From Azospirillum sp. OGB3 (GTDB taxonomy: Bacteria; Pseudomonadota; Alphaproteobacteria; Azospirillales; Azospirillaceae): 64,000 nt of DNA. The stretch lies in contig NZ_JACHYN010000010.1 of NCBI RefSeq assembly GCF_014192915.1, positions 124,001-188,000 of the forward strand, read 5' to 3'. Of the stretch, positions 27,576 to 36,974 are shown piece after piece; positions within the stretch are counted from its first letter, which is position 1; the number at the start of each line of letters is the position of its first letter. A program made the position numbers and the translations under genes. The notes beneath the pieces were generated by a model. The model was not told where the DNA came from, made no database searches, and saw only the letters and a program-made list of their open reading frames with translations.

Positions 27576-28295
27576 ATGAGGAACGATCCGCCGGGCTATC
27601 GGCCCCAGGACGCCGCGACGCTGCGGTCCAACGCGCTGTTCGGGCGCCTGCCTGACCGGTCGCTGGAGCTTCTGGTCAGCACCGCCCAGGTGCGCACGGT
27701 TCCGCGCGGCACCACCCTGTTCGTCCAGGACGAGGAGGCCGACCGCTTCTTCGCGCTGCTCGACGGCTGGGTGAAGCTCTACCGCCTCACCCGCGACGGG
27801 GCGGAGGCGGTGGTGACCATCGTCGCCCCCGGTGAGACCTTCGCCGAGGCCGCCATGTTCGCCAGCGGCAAATTCCCGGTCTGCGCGGAGGCGGTCGCCG
27901 ACTCGCGCGTCATGACCCTGACGGCGGAGGGCTTCGCCCGCTGCCTGCGCGAGGACGAGCAGATCGCCTTCGCCATGCTGGGTTCGCTGTCGGTGCGGCT
28001 GCGCCACCTCGTCCAGCAGATCGAGCAGTTGCAGGTCCAGCCGACCGCCCAGCGGGTCGGCAGCTTCCTGCTGCGCTTCTGCCCGGACGGGAGCGGGGCC
28101 GCCAGCTTCGCTCTGCCCTTCGACAAGGCGCTGGTCGCGCGACGCCTCGGCATGCAGCCGGAGACCTTTTCCCGCGCGCTGGCGAAGCTGCGCGGCGTCG
28201 GGGTGGAGACCCAGGGCGGGACGGTGTCCGTCGCCGACCTGGACGCGCTGCGCGGATTCTGCAACGCCGATGCCGGAGGCGATTCCCACGGCTGA
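27576..28295 (+). CDS. Crp/Fnr family transcriptional regulator
   Basis: A 239-residue regulator with an N-terminal cyclic-nucleotide-binding-like barrel (about 20-140, GETFAEAAMF) and a C-terminal winged helix-turn-helix (ALVARRLGMQPETFSRALAKL near 195). The N-terminal cysteine cluster of O2-sensing FNR is absent, so it is more like the DNR/NnrR or Crp branches; the effector is unknown. ATG 27576 follows AGGG. An inverted repeat CTTGC/GCAAG (27510-27530) lies 46 bp upstream and could be an autoregulatory site. Confidence 0.87.
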   Translation: MRNDPPGYRPQDAATLRSNALFGRLPDRSLELLVSTAQVRTVPRGTTLFVQDEEADRFFALLDGWVKLYRLTRDGAEAVVTIVAPGETFAEAAMFASGKFPVCAEAVADSRVMTLTAEGFARCLREDEQIAFAMLGSLSVRLRHLVQQIEQLQVQPTAQRVGSFLLRFCPDGSGAASFALPFDKALVARRLGMQPETFSRALAKLRGVGVETQGGTVSVADLDALRGFCNADAGGDSHG

Positions 28296-28445
28296 CGGGG
28301 GGCGAGGGGCGCAGTCTGGGGTTGTCGTCAACGGCGGCGCCTTGCCGATGAAGGGTTGTGGCGGGCCGCTGGGGCATGTTCACGCGCAGCGGCGCTGTGG
28401 TATCCTCCCGCATCCGGAAGCTGCCGGCGGTGCGGAGGGAGTTGG

Positions 28446-31427
28446 ATGAGCGACGAGTTTCTTTTCGCCGACGACGAGCCGGGTATCGAGGCCGAGACGG
28501 CGAAGGAAGCGGCGCCGGAGCCCGCCGATCCCTGGATCATCCTGATCGTCGACGACGATCAGGCCATCCACGCGACCACCAAGATGGTCCTGCGCGGCTT
28601 CACCTTCGAAGGCCGCCCGGCGCAGTTCCTGTCCGCCGGCACCGCGGCCGAGGCGCGCAGCCTGCTGGAGCAGAACCCGGCCATCGCCGTGGTGCTGCTG
28701 GACGTGGTGATGGAATCGGACGACGCCGGCCTGCGGCTGGTGCGCATGATCCGCAGCGAGCTGAACAACCGGCGCGTCCGCATCATCCTGCGCACCGGCC
28801 AGCCGGGGCAGGCGCCGGAACGCGACGTCATCCTCAACTACGACATCAACGACTACAAATCGAAGACGGAGCTGACGGCGCAGAAGCTGTTCACCTCGGT
28901 CGTCGCCGCCCTGCGCGGCTATCAGGACATCACCGCCATCGAGGATCACCGGCGCGGTCTGGAGCGCATCCTGGACGCCTCCTCCGCCCTGCTGGATAAG
29001 CGGACCATGGCGGAGTTCGTCCGCGGCGCGGTGTCGAAGATCGCCGAGATCTGCCCGCCCTGCGACGGCATCGCCCTGTGCAGCCGCTGGACGGAGGAGG
29101 AAACCGGCGGTGCCGCGCGCGACCCGCTGGTGCTTGGGGCGAGCGGCGTCCACGCGGCGGCGGAGGGCAAGCCGGTGCGCGCCGCCCTGCCGGCGGAGGC
29201 GGCGGAGGCGGTGGCCCAGGCGCTGGCCGACGGGCGGAACCGCTACGAGCGGGAGCGCAGCCTGCTGGTCTTCCGCTCCACCTCGCGGCACCACGACACG
29301 GTGTTCCACATCAGCCACCAACGTTCCCTGACCGAGGATGAGCGGCGGCTGCTGGAGGTCTTCTGCTCCAAGGTCGCGGTCGGCTTCGACAACGTGCATC
29401 TGTACGAGGAGCTGACCGCGCTGAACCGCAACCTGGAAAGCCAAGTGGCCGACCGCACCCGCGAGCTGGTCGCCGCGACCGAGGCGGCGGAGGCCGCAAG
29501 GGCGGAGGCGGAGGCGGCCAATCAGGCCAAGTCGCTGTTCCTGGCGACGATGAGCCATGAGATCCGCACGCCGATGAACGGCGTCCAGGGCATGCTGGAG
29601 CTGCTGGAATACACGCCGCTGACCACCGAGCAGCAGGAGCTGGTCGCCGTCGTGCGCGATTCGGCGGGGGCGCTGCTGACCATCATCAACGACATCCTCG
29701 ACTTCTCGAAGATCGAGGCCGGGCGGCTGGATCTGGAGCGCGCCCCGGTGTCGCTGTCCGCGGTGGTGGAGGGCGTGGCCGAGACGCTGGCCCCGGCGGC
29801 GCGGCACAAGGACCTGACGCTGATCACCTACGTCGATCCCGACCTGCCGCCGCTGGTCATGGGCGATTCGGTGCGCATCCGGCAGGTGTTGTTCAACATC
29901 GCCGGCAACGCCGTGAAATTCACCCCCTCCGGCGCGGTGCGCATCCGGGCCGAGCTGGTGCGCTTCGAGGATGGGCGGGCGACCATCCGGATCGCCGTGA
30001 CCGACACCGGCATCGGCATCGCCACGGAGGCGCAGGCCCAGCTCTTCCGCCCCTTCACGCAGGCGGAGGCCTCGACCACCCGGCGGTTCGGCGGGACCGG
30101 GCTGGGGCTGTCGATCTGCCGCCGTCTCGCCGAGCTGATGGGCGGCGAGGTGGGGGTGGCGAGCGAGCCGGGCCGCGGCTCCACCTTCTGGTTCACCTTC
30201 ACCGCCGATCTCGCTCCGGACGGCGACGCCGTGGGTGTCGCGGCTCCGCCACTGGCCGGGCTGTCCGTGCTGCTTCTCGCCGCCGACGCGGAGGAGCGGG
30301 GGTTCCTCGCCCGCTACCTGAGCACCGACGGTGCGGTGCTGCTGGACGCACCGGACGCGGCGGCGGGGGTGCGGGCCCTGCCGCCCGGCACGCTCTGCGA
30401 CGTCGTGCTGACGACCGCTGAGGAGGATGTGCAGGCGCTGGACGCCGCGGTGCCGGGCCTGGCGCGCGGGCGGGTGCTGCTGGGCGGGCGCGGTGCCCTG
30501 ATCGACGCGGTCGGGCTGGCCCGCCCGGTTCGCCGCAGCCACCTGGTGCGCGCCGTGCTGGCCGCCGCGGGGCGCGGACCGGCGGTCGAGGCCGAGGCGG
30601 GGCATCCCGGACCGGTCACAGCGCCTCCGACCGCGGCGGGGGGCGTGTCGGCACCCCGCATCCTGGTGGCCGAGGATCATCCGACCAACCGGCAGGTCAT
30701 CCAACGGCAGCTCGCCCTGCTCGGCCAGACGGCGGACATGGCGGAGGACGGCGTCCAGGCGCTGGCCCTGTGGCGCGACGGCGATTACGCGCTGCTGCTG
30801 ACCGATTGCCAGATGCCGGAGATGGACGGCTTCGAGCTGACCCGCCTGATCCGCGCCGAGGAGGCGGCGAAAGGGCGTCCCCGCCGGCCCATCATCGCGG
30901 TCACCGCCAACGCCATGGCCGGAGAGGCCCAGCGCTGCCTGTCCGCCGGGATGGACGACGCCGTGTCGAAGCCGGTGGAGATCGGCCAGCTCCGCCGCCT
31001 GCTGGACCGCCATCTGCCGTCCAAGCCGGGGCCCGAACCGGTGCCGGCTCCCACCGCACCCGTCGCGGCGCTAAACTCCGACCCCGACGCGCCGCCCATC
31101 GACGTGGGCGTGCTGGCGACGCTGTTCGACGGGGACATGGAGTTTGTCGGGCAGTTGCTGCAGGAATTCATCGTCTCCAACAGCGCCAGCCGCGATCGTC
31201 TGGTCGCCGCCCACGCGGCGGAGGATTGGGACGGCGTGCGTCAGGCCGCCCACAAGCTGGCGGGGTCCTCCCGCACGGTGGGCGCACGCGATCTTGCGGC
31301 GGCGAGCGATGACATCGAACTGTCCTGTGTGGAACGGCGGCTCGACGGCATCGGTTCGCTGGTCGCCCGCGTCGACCATGAACTTGGCCGCGCCGCCGCG
31401 TACATTCATGGCATGGCGCCGGCTTAG
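28446..31427 (+). CDS. hybrid histidine kinase with N- and C-terminal receiver domains and HPt
   Basis: A 993-residue phosphorelay protein. In order: receiver 1 (about 35-160, IVDDDQAIHATTK and LLDVVME); a DUF3369-like GAF region (about 170-330); a coiled coil; HisKA with FLATMSHEIRTPMNGVQGML near 365; HATPase (TDTGIG, GGTGLGLSICRRL); a degenerate receiver-like stretch (about 605-690); receiver 2 (VAEDHPTNRQVIQRQL, LLTDCQMPEMDGFELT); and an HPt domain with AAHKLAGSSRTVG near 940. No transmembrane helix, so it is cytosolic. The ATG at 28446 follows GGAGGGAG. Confidence 0.92.
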   Translation: MSDEFLFADDEPGIEAETAKEAAPEPADPWIILIVDDDQAIHATTKMVLRGFTFEGRPAQFLSAGTAAEARSLLEQNPAIAVVLLDVVMESDDAGLRLVRMIRSELNNRRVRIILRTGQPGQAPERDVILNYDINDYKSKTELTAQKLFTSVVAALRGYQDITAIEDHRRGLERILDASSALLDKRTMAEFVRGAVSKIAEICPPCDGIALCSRWTEEETGGAARDPLVLGASGVHAAAEGKPVRAALPAEAAEAVAQALADGRNRYERERSLLVFRSTSRHHDTVFHISHQRSLTEDERRLLEVFCSKVAVGFDNVHLYEELTALNRNLESQVADRTRELVAATEAAEAARAEAEAANQAKSLFLATMSHEIRTPMNGVQGMLELLEYTPLTTEQQELVAVVRDSAGALLTIINDILDFSKIEAGRLDLERAPVSLSAVVEGVAETLAPAARHKDLTLITYVDPDLPPLVMGDSVRIRQVLFNIAGNAVKFTPSGAVRIRAELVRFEDGRATIRIAVTDTGIGIATEAQAQLFRPFTQAEASTTRRFGGTGLGLSICRRLAELMGGEVGVASEPGRGSTFWFTFTADLAPDGDAVGVAAPPLAGLSVLLLAADAEERGFLARYLSTDGAVLLDAPDAAAGVRALPPGTLCDVVLTTAEEDVQALDAAVPGLARGRVLLGGRGALIDAVGLARPVRRSHLVRAVLAAAGRGPAVEAEAGHPGPVTAPPTAAGGVSAPRILVAEDHPTNRQVIQRQLALLGQTADMAEDGVQALALWRDGDYALLLTDCQMPEMDGFELTRLIRAEEAAKGRPRRPIIAVTANAMAGEAQRCLSAGMDDAVSKPVEIGQLRRLLDRHLPSKPGPEPVPAPTAPVAALNSDPDAPPIDVGVLATLFDGDMEFVGQLLQEFIVSNSASRDRLVAAHAAEDWDGVRQAAHKLAGSSRTVGARDLAAASDDIELSCVERRLDGIGSLVARVDHELGRAAAYIHGMAPA

Positions 31428-31442
31428 CGAGCCGGCGCCATG
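31412..31442. terminator. hairpin spanning the kinase stop codon
   Basis: A perfect 12-bp inverted repeat CATGGCGCCGGC/GCCGGCGCCATG with a 7-base loop that contains the TAG stop. It lies between convergent genes and lacks a T run, so it may be a bidirectional or rho-aided terminator. Confidence 0.5.
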
Positions 31443-31477
31443 CCCATCATCCGATCAGGCGGCTCCCAAACGGTTCC

Positions 31478-33469
31478 TCAAGCGGCCATCGGCCGCAGGG
31501 CGCGGTCACGGACCAGCGCGTTGAACCGTTGTTCGAATCCGGCCTTCGCCTCGTCCGGCAATTCGAAACGGACGTGGCAGCTCTGAGTCTGGACCGTCAC
31601 GACGGTGAAGGGCAGGGGCATGCCGAAGCCGTCGATGTGCAGCGTGCCCCGCGCGCCGTTCGTGGCGCCGTCCCAGACCTCCAGCGCGGCGCCGCTGGAG
31701 GACAGGTTGTGCAGGCGGCAGATCCGGTTGCCGGCGGAGGTGTCGGCGCGGGCGGGGAGATCCACCGCGTAGCGGGCCTCGCGGCGGCGGTCCACCTCGC
31801 TCATCGAGGTGCGGACGACGTGGACCAGGATGCCGCGCAGCTCGTCGATGCTGCCCGAGACGTCGTCGGCGGCGACGCGCACATCGGACGCGTGGTCACC
31901 GGTGGCCTTCGCCTCGCCGGAGACTTCGGCAATGCGGCGGGAAACCTCACGCGCGGCTTCGGCGGTCTGGTTGACGCTGCGGCTGATCTCCTGGGTCGCG
32001 GCGGCCTGTTCCTCCATCGCCGCGGCGATCGCTCCGGCCACCTGATCCACTTCGCCGATGCTGCCGGTGATGGTGGAGACGGCGGCTACGGCACCGCTGG
32101 TCGCCGCCTGGATCTCGCCGATCTGCCGGGCGATGTCCTCGGTCGCCTGTGCGGTCTGGCTTGCCAGATTCTTCACCTCGCTGGCCACCACGGCGAATCC
32201 CTTGCCGGCCTCGCCGGCCCTTGCGGCTTCGATGGTGGCGTTCAGCGCCAGCAGATTGGTCTGGCTCGCGATGTTCTGGATGAGATGGGCGACATCGCCG
32301 ATCCTCTGCACGGCGTCGGACAGCGACTGGATGGTGCCGCGCGCCTGATTGCCCTTTTCCACGGCGACGCGGGTGATGCTGCTGGCCTGCGCCACCTGGG
32401 TGCCGATCTCGCGGATCGAGGCGGCCAACTCCTCCGAGGCGGCGGCGACGGTCTGGGCGTTGCGCAGGGCCTGCTCTGCGGCGGTGGCCACGGACTGGCT
32501 GTTCCCCCCGACCGCGCTCGCCGACTGGGCCATGGCGATGGCGTTGTGTTTCATCTGCCCAGTGCGTTTCGACACTTGGTCCACGGCGTTGCGGGTTTCG
32601 CGCTCCACCGTCTGGGCCATGGCTTCCAGCGCGTCGCGCTTGGCGGCCTCGGCCTGCTCCTGCTGGTGCTCCTGCTTCCGGCGCATGCGCTGGTTTTCCA
32701 GCCCGTTGGCCTTGAACACCTCCACCGCCTGGGCCATCGCGCCGATCTCGTCGCGCCTCCCGGTCGCCGGCACGATGGTGTCATAGTCGCCTCCGACGAT
32801 GTGCCGCATCGTGTCGGTGAGCCGTGCCACCGGCCGTACGACGCGGAGCACCACCACCGCCATGCCCAGGATCACCATCACAGCGCCGATCCCCAGGAGC
32901 ATCAGGGAGGTTAAATTGGCGGTGGCGTGGGTCGCTTGAGCTTCCGCATAGCGCTCTCCGGCGACCCGCACCTGAAGGTCGATGAGTTGGCTGATGCCGT
33001 CGGTGACGGGATCGATCGTCTGGTACAACTCGCTCCTCACGTAGGCATCGAGCGCGGCGGCGTCCCGACCCGACAGGACGCCGATGAGCCGCTCCACCGC
33101 CGCGTCGGCTTTCGCCATGTCCGGCTTGATCCCATTCACCAGGGCCGTCTCTTCCGGGTTGAGGGCGCTGCCGAGATAGGCGTTCCAGCGCTCGCGAATG
33201 GCCTCCTTGGCCTTGCGGACGGAAGACAGGCTTTCGTCCCAGGTGAAGTTGCCGTTGCGCGCCTTGTGCGAGGCATCGACGATGAAGACGGCATAGGCAT
33301 CGGAAATGATCTTGAGGTCTCGCAAAGGCAGAACGCGCTCATCGTGGACCGTGCGGAGATTTCCGTTCGCCACGTTGAGCGCGCGCAGCCCTGCCAGATC
33401 GCTCAGCGCCAGCAGGGCGCCCAACAGGCTGAGAACCGAGAGCAAAATGAATTTGATGGTGAATTTCAT
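31478..33469 (-). CDS. methyl-accepting chemotaxis protein, four-helix-bundle sensor and C-terminal PilZ domain
   Basis: A 663-residue receptor. Transmembrane helix 1 (about 6-26), a four-helix-bundle periplasmic sensor (about 30-185), transmembrane helix 2 (about 188-210), HAMP with RRDEIGAMAQAVEVF, and a signalling domain with LLALNATIEAARAGEAGKGF. The C-terminal PilZ domain (about 555-655) has RRREARY and NLSSSGAAL. It shares the plan of the receptor at 19387-21447, so they are probably paralogues linked to c-di-GMP. The start at 33469 follows AAGGAAG. Confidence 0.92.
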   Translation of the reverse strand: MKFTIKFILLSVLSLLGALLALSDLAGLRALNVANGNLRTVHDERVLPLRDLKIISDAYAVFIVDASHKARNGNFTWDESLSSVRKAKEAIRERWNAYLGSALNPEETALVNGIKPDMAKADAAVERLIGVLSGRDAAALDAYVRSELYQTIDPVTDGISQLIDLQVRVAGERYAEAQATHATANLTSLMLLGIGAVMVILGMAVVVLRVVRPVARLTDTMRHIVGGDYDTIVPATGRRDEIGAMAQAVEVFKANGLENQRMRRKQEHQQEQAEAAKRDALEAMAQTVERETRNAVDQVSKRTGQMKHNAIAMAQSASAVGGNSQSVATAAEQALRNAQTVAAASEELAASIREIGTQVAQASSITRVAVEKGNQARGTIQSLSDAVQRIGDVAHLIQNIASQTNLLALNATIEAARAGEAGKGFAVVASEVKNLASQTAQATEDIARQIGEIQAATSGAVAAVSTITGSIGEVDQVAGAIAAAMEEQAAATQEISRSVNQTAEAAREVSRRIAEVSGEAKATGDHASDVRVAADDVSGSIDELRGILVHVVRTSMSEVDRRREARYAVDLPARADTSAGNRICRLHNLSSSGAALEVWDGATNGARGTLHIDGFGMPLPFTVVTVQTQSCHVRFELPDEAKAGFEQRFNALVRDRALRPMAA

Positions 33470-33556
33470 GAAGCGCTTCCTTCGTGCAGCGGATTCGGAT
33501 CCGCCTGCGTCCGTTTCTTTTCGAGCGCCAATGTGAACTTCAATAAGTAAAAAAAG

Positions 33557-33624
33557 TCAAAAGGCCGCCGCCATTCCTTCGTTGTAAGCGGTCATATGTT
33601 GGGCATCAAGCGGCGGCCTTTTTG
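33557..33624. terminator. bidirectional terminator-like hairpin
   Basis: Stem AAGGCCGCCGC/GCGGCGGCCTT (33561-33571 with 33610-33620) with a 38-base loop. T-rich runs follow on both strands (TTTTT plus, TTTTGACTTTTTTT minus). It probably ends the small gene on the minus strand. Confidence 0.6.
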
Positions 33625-33682
33625 CTATCTCTCCTGAATTATGCTTTGTGTGTTCTTTGCCATAGGGAGAGTTTGGAAAATT

Positions 33683-33982
33683 TCAGTGAACCTTTATTTC
33701 ATTGCCGCGGTCCCGGCGATAAATGTGCACGTGGTAGGCGGCCATCGGGTTGCCGCGGACATACTCGACCAGCCGCCGCTCCGTGTCCGGCGTGGCGTTG
33801 CGGATCAGCATCTGCCAGGCCGGCTCCATGGTGGCGCGCTGGGTCTCGTTGTGCGGCAGCATGATGAAGCCGGCCCATTCTGGCCGGAAGTCGGCCAGAT
33901 AGCTTTCGGCGTAATACCGCATCATCGACGCGTCGTTGACGTTGACCGATTTCATGTTTTCGAAGCAGACACGAAGCTGCAT
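33683..33982 (-). CDS. small conserved-looking hypothetical protein
   Basis: A 99-residue protein with no recognised domain. The sequence is mixed alpha/beta, starts MQLRVCFENMKSVNVND and contains WAGFIMLPHNETQRATMEPAW. It has a good ribosome site (AGGGAGA, 7 bases from ATG 33982) and a terminator on each side, so it is probably a real monocistronic gene. It lies after the fix operon but is separated from it by the fixX terminator. Function unknown. Confidence 0.7.
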   Translation of the reverse strand: MQLRVCFENMKSVNVNDASMMRYYAESYLADFRPEWAGFIMLPHNETQRATMEPAWQMLIRNATPDTERRLVEYVRGNPMAAYHVHIYRRDRGNEIKVH

Positions 33983-34096
33983 GTTCCGTCTCCCTCGTTC
34001 CGCGGGTCTCGATACAACGGATATGAGCAGCGTCCGTCCCTTCCGCATCCGCCGGATTGTTGAAAATTCGGGTGGGGCGCCGATCCCCCCGGCACC

Positions 34097-34132
34097 AAAG
34101 AAAACCCCTCCCCGCGAGGCGGGGAGGGGTTT
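34097..34132 (-). terminator. terminator of the fix operon
   Basis: A perfect 14-bp stem AAACCCCTCCCCGC/GCGGGGAGGGGTTT (34102-34115 with 34119-34132, loop GAG) with TTTTCTTT on the minus strand, about 75 bp after fixX. Confidence 0.9.
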
Positions 34133-34205
34133 CAGTCATGGCGGATAGGAGAGGGAGACGACCGGCGGACCAGCGGCGAAGGCCGTAGGACCGCCGGTGC
34201 GTTCC

Positions 34206-34499
34206 TCAACCAAACTTATAACTGATGCCGTAGCCGCCCCGCGGGTAGTCCCACTGAATATTTTCCTTGTCCTGGCAGACCACGCGGCAGGTGCCGCATT
34301 CCAGGCAGCCGTCGGTGGCCAGCGTCACGCTGCCCGTCTCGTTCTTGCTGTAGCAGGCGGCCGGGCAGCAGACGGTGCAGGCCTGGGACTCGCAGGACTT
34401 GCAGACCGCGTCGTTGCGGATCTGGATGTGCGGCCGGCTCTCGTCCACGATGTAGCGGTTCTGGTACAGCTTCTCTTCGATCTTGACCACGATGCTCAT
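34206..34499 (-). CDS. fixX: ferredoxin-like protein FixX
   Basis: A 97-residue ferredoxin-like subunit. The cysteine pattern CKSCESQACTVCCPAACY in the middle and CLECGTCRVVC near residue 76 can ligate an Fe-S cluster. With FixABC it forms the electron-bifurcating complex that reduces ferredoxin or flavodoxin for nitrogenase while passing other electrons to quinone. The start overlaps the fixC stop by 4 bases (ATGA). Confidence 0.95.
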   Translation of the reverse strand: MSIVVKIEEKLYQNRYIVDESRPHIQIRNDAVCKSCESQACTVCCPAACYSKNETGSVTLATDGCLECGTCRVVCQDKENIQWDYPRGGYGISYKFG

Positions 34500-35797
34500 C
34501 GCACGGCCCTCACCAGCTTGATTGCGTCGCCGATCAGACCCATGATCGAGCGCTTCCTGACGAAGGACTTCATGATCTCCTTCTCCTTCGTCTTCTTGTC
34601 GACGCTGTCCACGGTGAACCAGCTGTGGGCGGCGGCGGTCAGCGTGTCGGGATAGGCGCCGAAGAACTGCTTGTTCTCGTGCATGATGCCCGGCAGGTTC
34701 CGGTACTTCTTCAGGTCCTTCATGATGAAGCTGTCGTCCAGCTTCTTCTTGTAGGCGGCGAGGTTGGCGGCGTTGAAGGGCTTGCCGGCCTGCTTCAGCT
34801 CGATCACCGTCTCCGCCGCCATGCGGCCGGACGCCATGGCGAGGTTGGAGCCCTCGCGGTGGGCGGCGTTGTTGAAGTGGGCGGCGTCGCCGACCACCAT
34901 CCAGCCGTCCCCAAAGAGCTGCGGAACCGCCTTGTAGCCGCCCTCGGGGATCATGTGGGCGGCGTATTCCTTCATCTCCGCCCCTTCGATCAGCGGCTTG
35001 ATGACGGGGTGGTTCTTCAGGTCCTCCAGCATCTTGTAGGGCGGGATGGCGCCCTGCTTGAAGTCGGAGATCAGGCAGCCGATGCCGATCGTCAGCGATT
35101 CCTTGTTGGTGTAGAGGAACGCCGTGCCGACCATGCCCTTGGTCACCTTGCCCATGATCTCGATGACCACGCCCTCCTCGTCCTTCAGGCCGAAGCGCTG
35201 CTGGATCAGTTCGGGATCGATGAACAGGATCTCCTTGACCGCCAGCGCGACGTTCTGCGGCGCCAGCTCCGGCTGGAAGCCGGTGCGGCGGGCGAGCAGG
35301 GCGTTCACGCCATCGGCCATGATGACCACGTCGGCGTGGATCTCGCCGCCCTCGCGGTCGGTGCGCACGCCGATGACCTTGCCCGACGCGTCGCGGATCA
35401 GCTCCGTCACCGTGGTCTCGCAGATCTGCAGGCCGCCGGCCTCGCGGATCTTCTCGGAGAACCACTTGTCGATGTTGGCGCGGATGATCGTGTAGCGGTT
35501 CGGCTTGTCGCTGTTGAAGGCGTCCGACCGGTAGTTGGTGCCGATGTAGTTGTCGTCGCCGAGCAGCCAGACGCGCTGTTCGATGATGTGGCGCTCGGTC
35601 GGGCAATCCTCGCGGAAGTCCGGGATGATCTTCTCCAGCTCGGCGGCGTACATGATGCCGCCCTGGACGTTCTTGGCGCCGGGATACTCCCCGCGCTCGA
35701 GCTGAAGAACATTGAGGCCCTGCTTGGCCAGCGTGTAGGCCGCCGCGTTGCCGGACGGGCCGGCACCGATGACGATGGCGTCGAACTTTTCGACCAT
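34496..35797 (-). CDS. fixC: electron-transfer flavoprotein-quinone oxidoreductase FixC
   Basis: A 433-residue flavoprotein of the ETF-QO/geranylgeranyl reductase-like family. The N-terminal FAD Rossmann motif is VIGAGPSGNAAAYTLAKQG, and a second FAD-contact segment is VVGDAAHFNNAAHREGSNLA near 300. It passes electrons from FixAB to quinone and FixX. The start at 35797 has AGGAG 10 bases upstream. Third gene of fixABCX. Confidence 0.95.
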   Translation of the reverse strand: MVEKFDAIVIGAGPSGNAAAYTLAKQGLNVLQLERGEYPGAKNVQGGIMYAAELEKIIPDFREDCPTERHIIEQRVWLLGDDNYIGTNYRSDAFNSDKPNRYTIIRANIDKWFSEKIREAGGLQICETTVTELIRDASGKVIGVRTDREGGEIHADVVIMADGVNALLARRTGFQPELAPQNVALAVKEILFIDPELIQQRFGLKDEEGVVIEIMGKVTKGMVGTAFLYTNKESLTIGIGCLISDFKQGAIPPYKMLEDLKNHPVIKPLIEGAEMKEYAAHMIPEGGYKAVPQLFGDGWMVVGDAAHFNNAAHREGSNLAMASGRMAAETVIELKQAGKPFNAANLAAYKKKLDDSFIMKDLKKYRNLPGIMHENKQFFGAYPDTLTAAAHSWFTVDSVDKKTKEKEIMKSFVRKRSIMGLIGDAIKLVRAVR

Positions 35798-35841
35798 GGT
35801 CCTTGTGGCTCCTGTTCGTCCCTTGGTTTCCGGGCGGTTGC

Positions 35842-36921
35842 TTAGCCGGCCAGCCGGTTGACCGACAGGCGCTTGCCGAAAGCGTCGGTCAGGGCCGGCA
35901 GGATGGTCAGTGCGTCGCCGACCAGCCCGAGATGGGCGAAGTCGAAGATCGGCGCGTTGGGGTCGGTGTTGATGGCCAGGATCAGGTCGGACTTCTCCAT
36001 GCCGACCCGGTGCTGGATGGCGCCGGAGATGCCGGCGGCGATGTAGAGCTTGGGGCGCACCGTCTTGCCGGTCTGCCCGACCTGACGGTCGAAGCCGGTC
36101 CAGCCGGCCTGGACCAGCGGACGGGTCACCCCGACCTCGCCGCCCAGGACCTTGGCGAGGTCGAAGACCAGCTTCAGGTTCTCCGGCTTGCCCAGCCCCT
36201 TGCCCCCTGCCACGATGATGTCGGCGAAGGCGAGCTGCGCCTCGTTCTGCTCGCGGTCGGCGATGAAGCTCAGCACCTTGGTGATGACGTCGGTCTCACG
36301 CAGGTTCGGGAAGACCTCGACCACGCGGCCGGTGCGGCTGTCGTCGCGGTCGGGCATCGACATCACGCGCGGGCGCACCGTGGCCATCTGCGGGCGGTAG
36401 GCCAGCGTCTGGATGGTGCAGAGCAGGGTGCCGCCGAAGGTCGGGCGGGTGGCCGCCAGCGACCGGTTGTCCATGTAGATGTCCAGCTCGGTGCAGTCGG
36501 CGGTCAGGCCGGTGGCGAGCGTGGTGGCGATGGCGCCGGCGAGGTCGCGGCCCAGCGTGGTGGCGCCCAGCAGCACGATCTCCGGCTTGTAGGTGTTGAC
36601 CACGTCGGTCATCACCCGCGTGTAGGGATCGGTGCGGTAGTCGGCCAGGACCGGGTCGGTCACCTTGTAGACGACGTCGGCGCCGTAGGTGAAGGCGTCG
36701 CCGCAGATGGCGTTCAGCTCCGGGCTGTCGGCGCCCAGGACCACGGCCCCCACCTCGACCCCCAGCTTGTCGGCGAGCTTGCGGGCCTCGCCCACCAGCT
36801 CCCACGACACGGAATGGACGGAGCCGCGCTCCTGCTCCACGATCACCCAGATGCCCTTGTATTCCTTCAGGTGCTCGGGCAGTTGGAACTTGCGTCCCTG
36901 CGGCTTGCTTGGTTCGCTCAT
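35842..36921 (-). CDS. fixB: electron-transfer flavoprotein alpha subunit FixB
   Basis: A 359-residue ETF alpha subunit. The N-terminal domain (about 15-200) is alpha/beta. The C-terminal FAD domain has VAGGKGLGKPENLKLVFDLAKVLG and the signature VRPKLYIAAGISGAIQH, then INTDPNAPIFDFAHLGLVGD. It pairs with FixA and carries an FAD of the bifurcating complex. The start follows GGAGA. Confidence 0.96.
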   Translation of the reverse strand: MSEPSKPQGRKFQLPEHLKEYKGIWVIVEQERGSVHSVSWELVGEARKLADKLGVEVGAVVLGADSPELNAICGDAFTYGADVVYKVTDPVLADYRTDPYTRVMTDVVNTYKPEIVLLGATTLGRDLAGAIATTLATGLTADCTELDIYMDNRSLAATRPTFGGTLLCTIQTLAYRPQMATVRPRVMSMPDRDDSRTGRVVEVFPNLRETDVITKVLSFIADREQNEAQLAFADIIVAGGKGLGKPENLKLVFDLAKVLGGEVGVTRPLVQAGWTGFDRQVGQTGKTVRPKLYIAAGISGAIQHRVGMEKSDLILAINTDPNAPIFDFAHLGLVGDALTILPALTDAFGKRLSVNRLAG

Positions 36922-36974
36922 CGGGATGTCTCCGGCGGAGGATTCGTCAGGAACGGCGCGTCAAGGCCAGCGCG

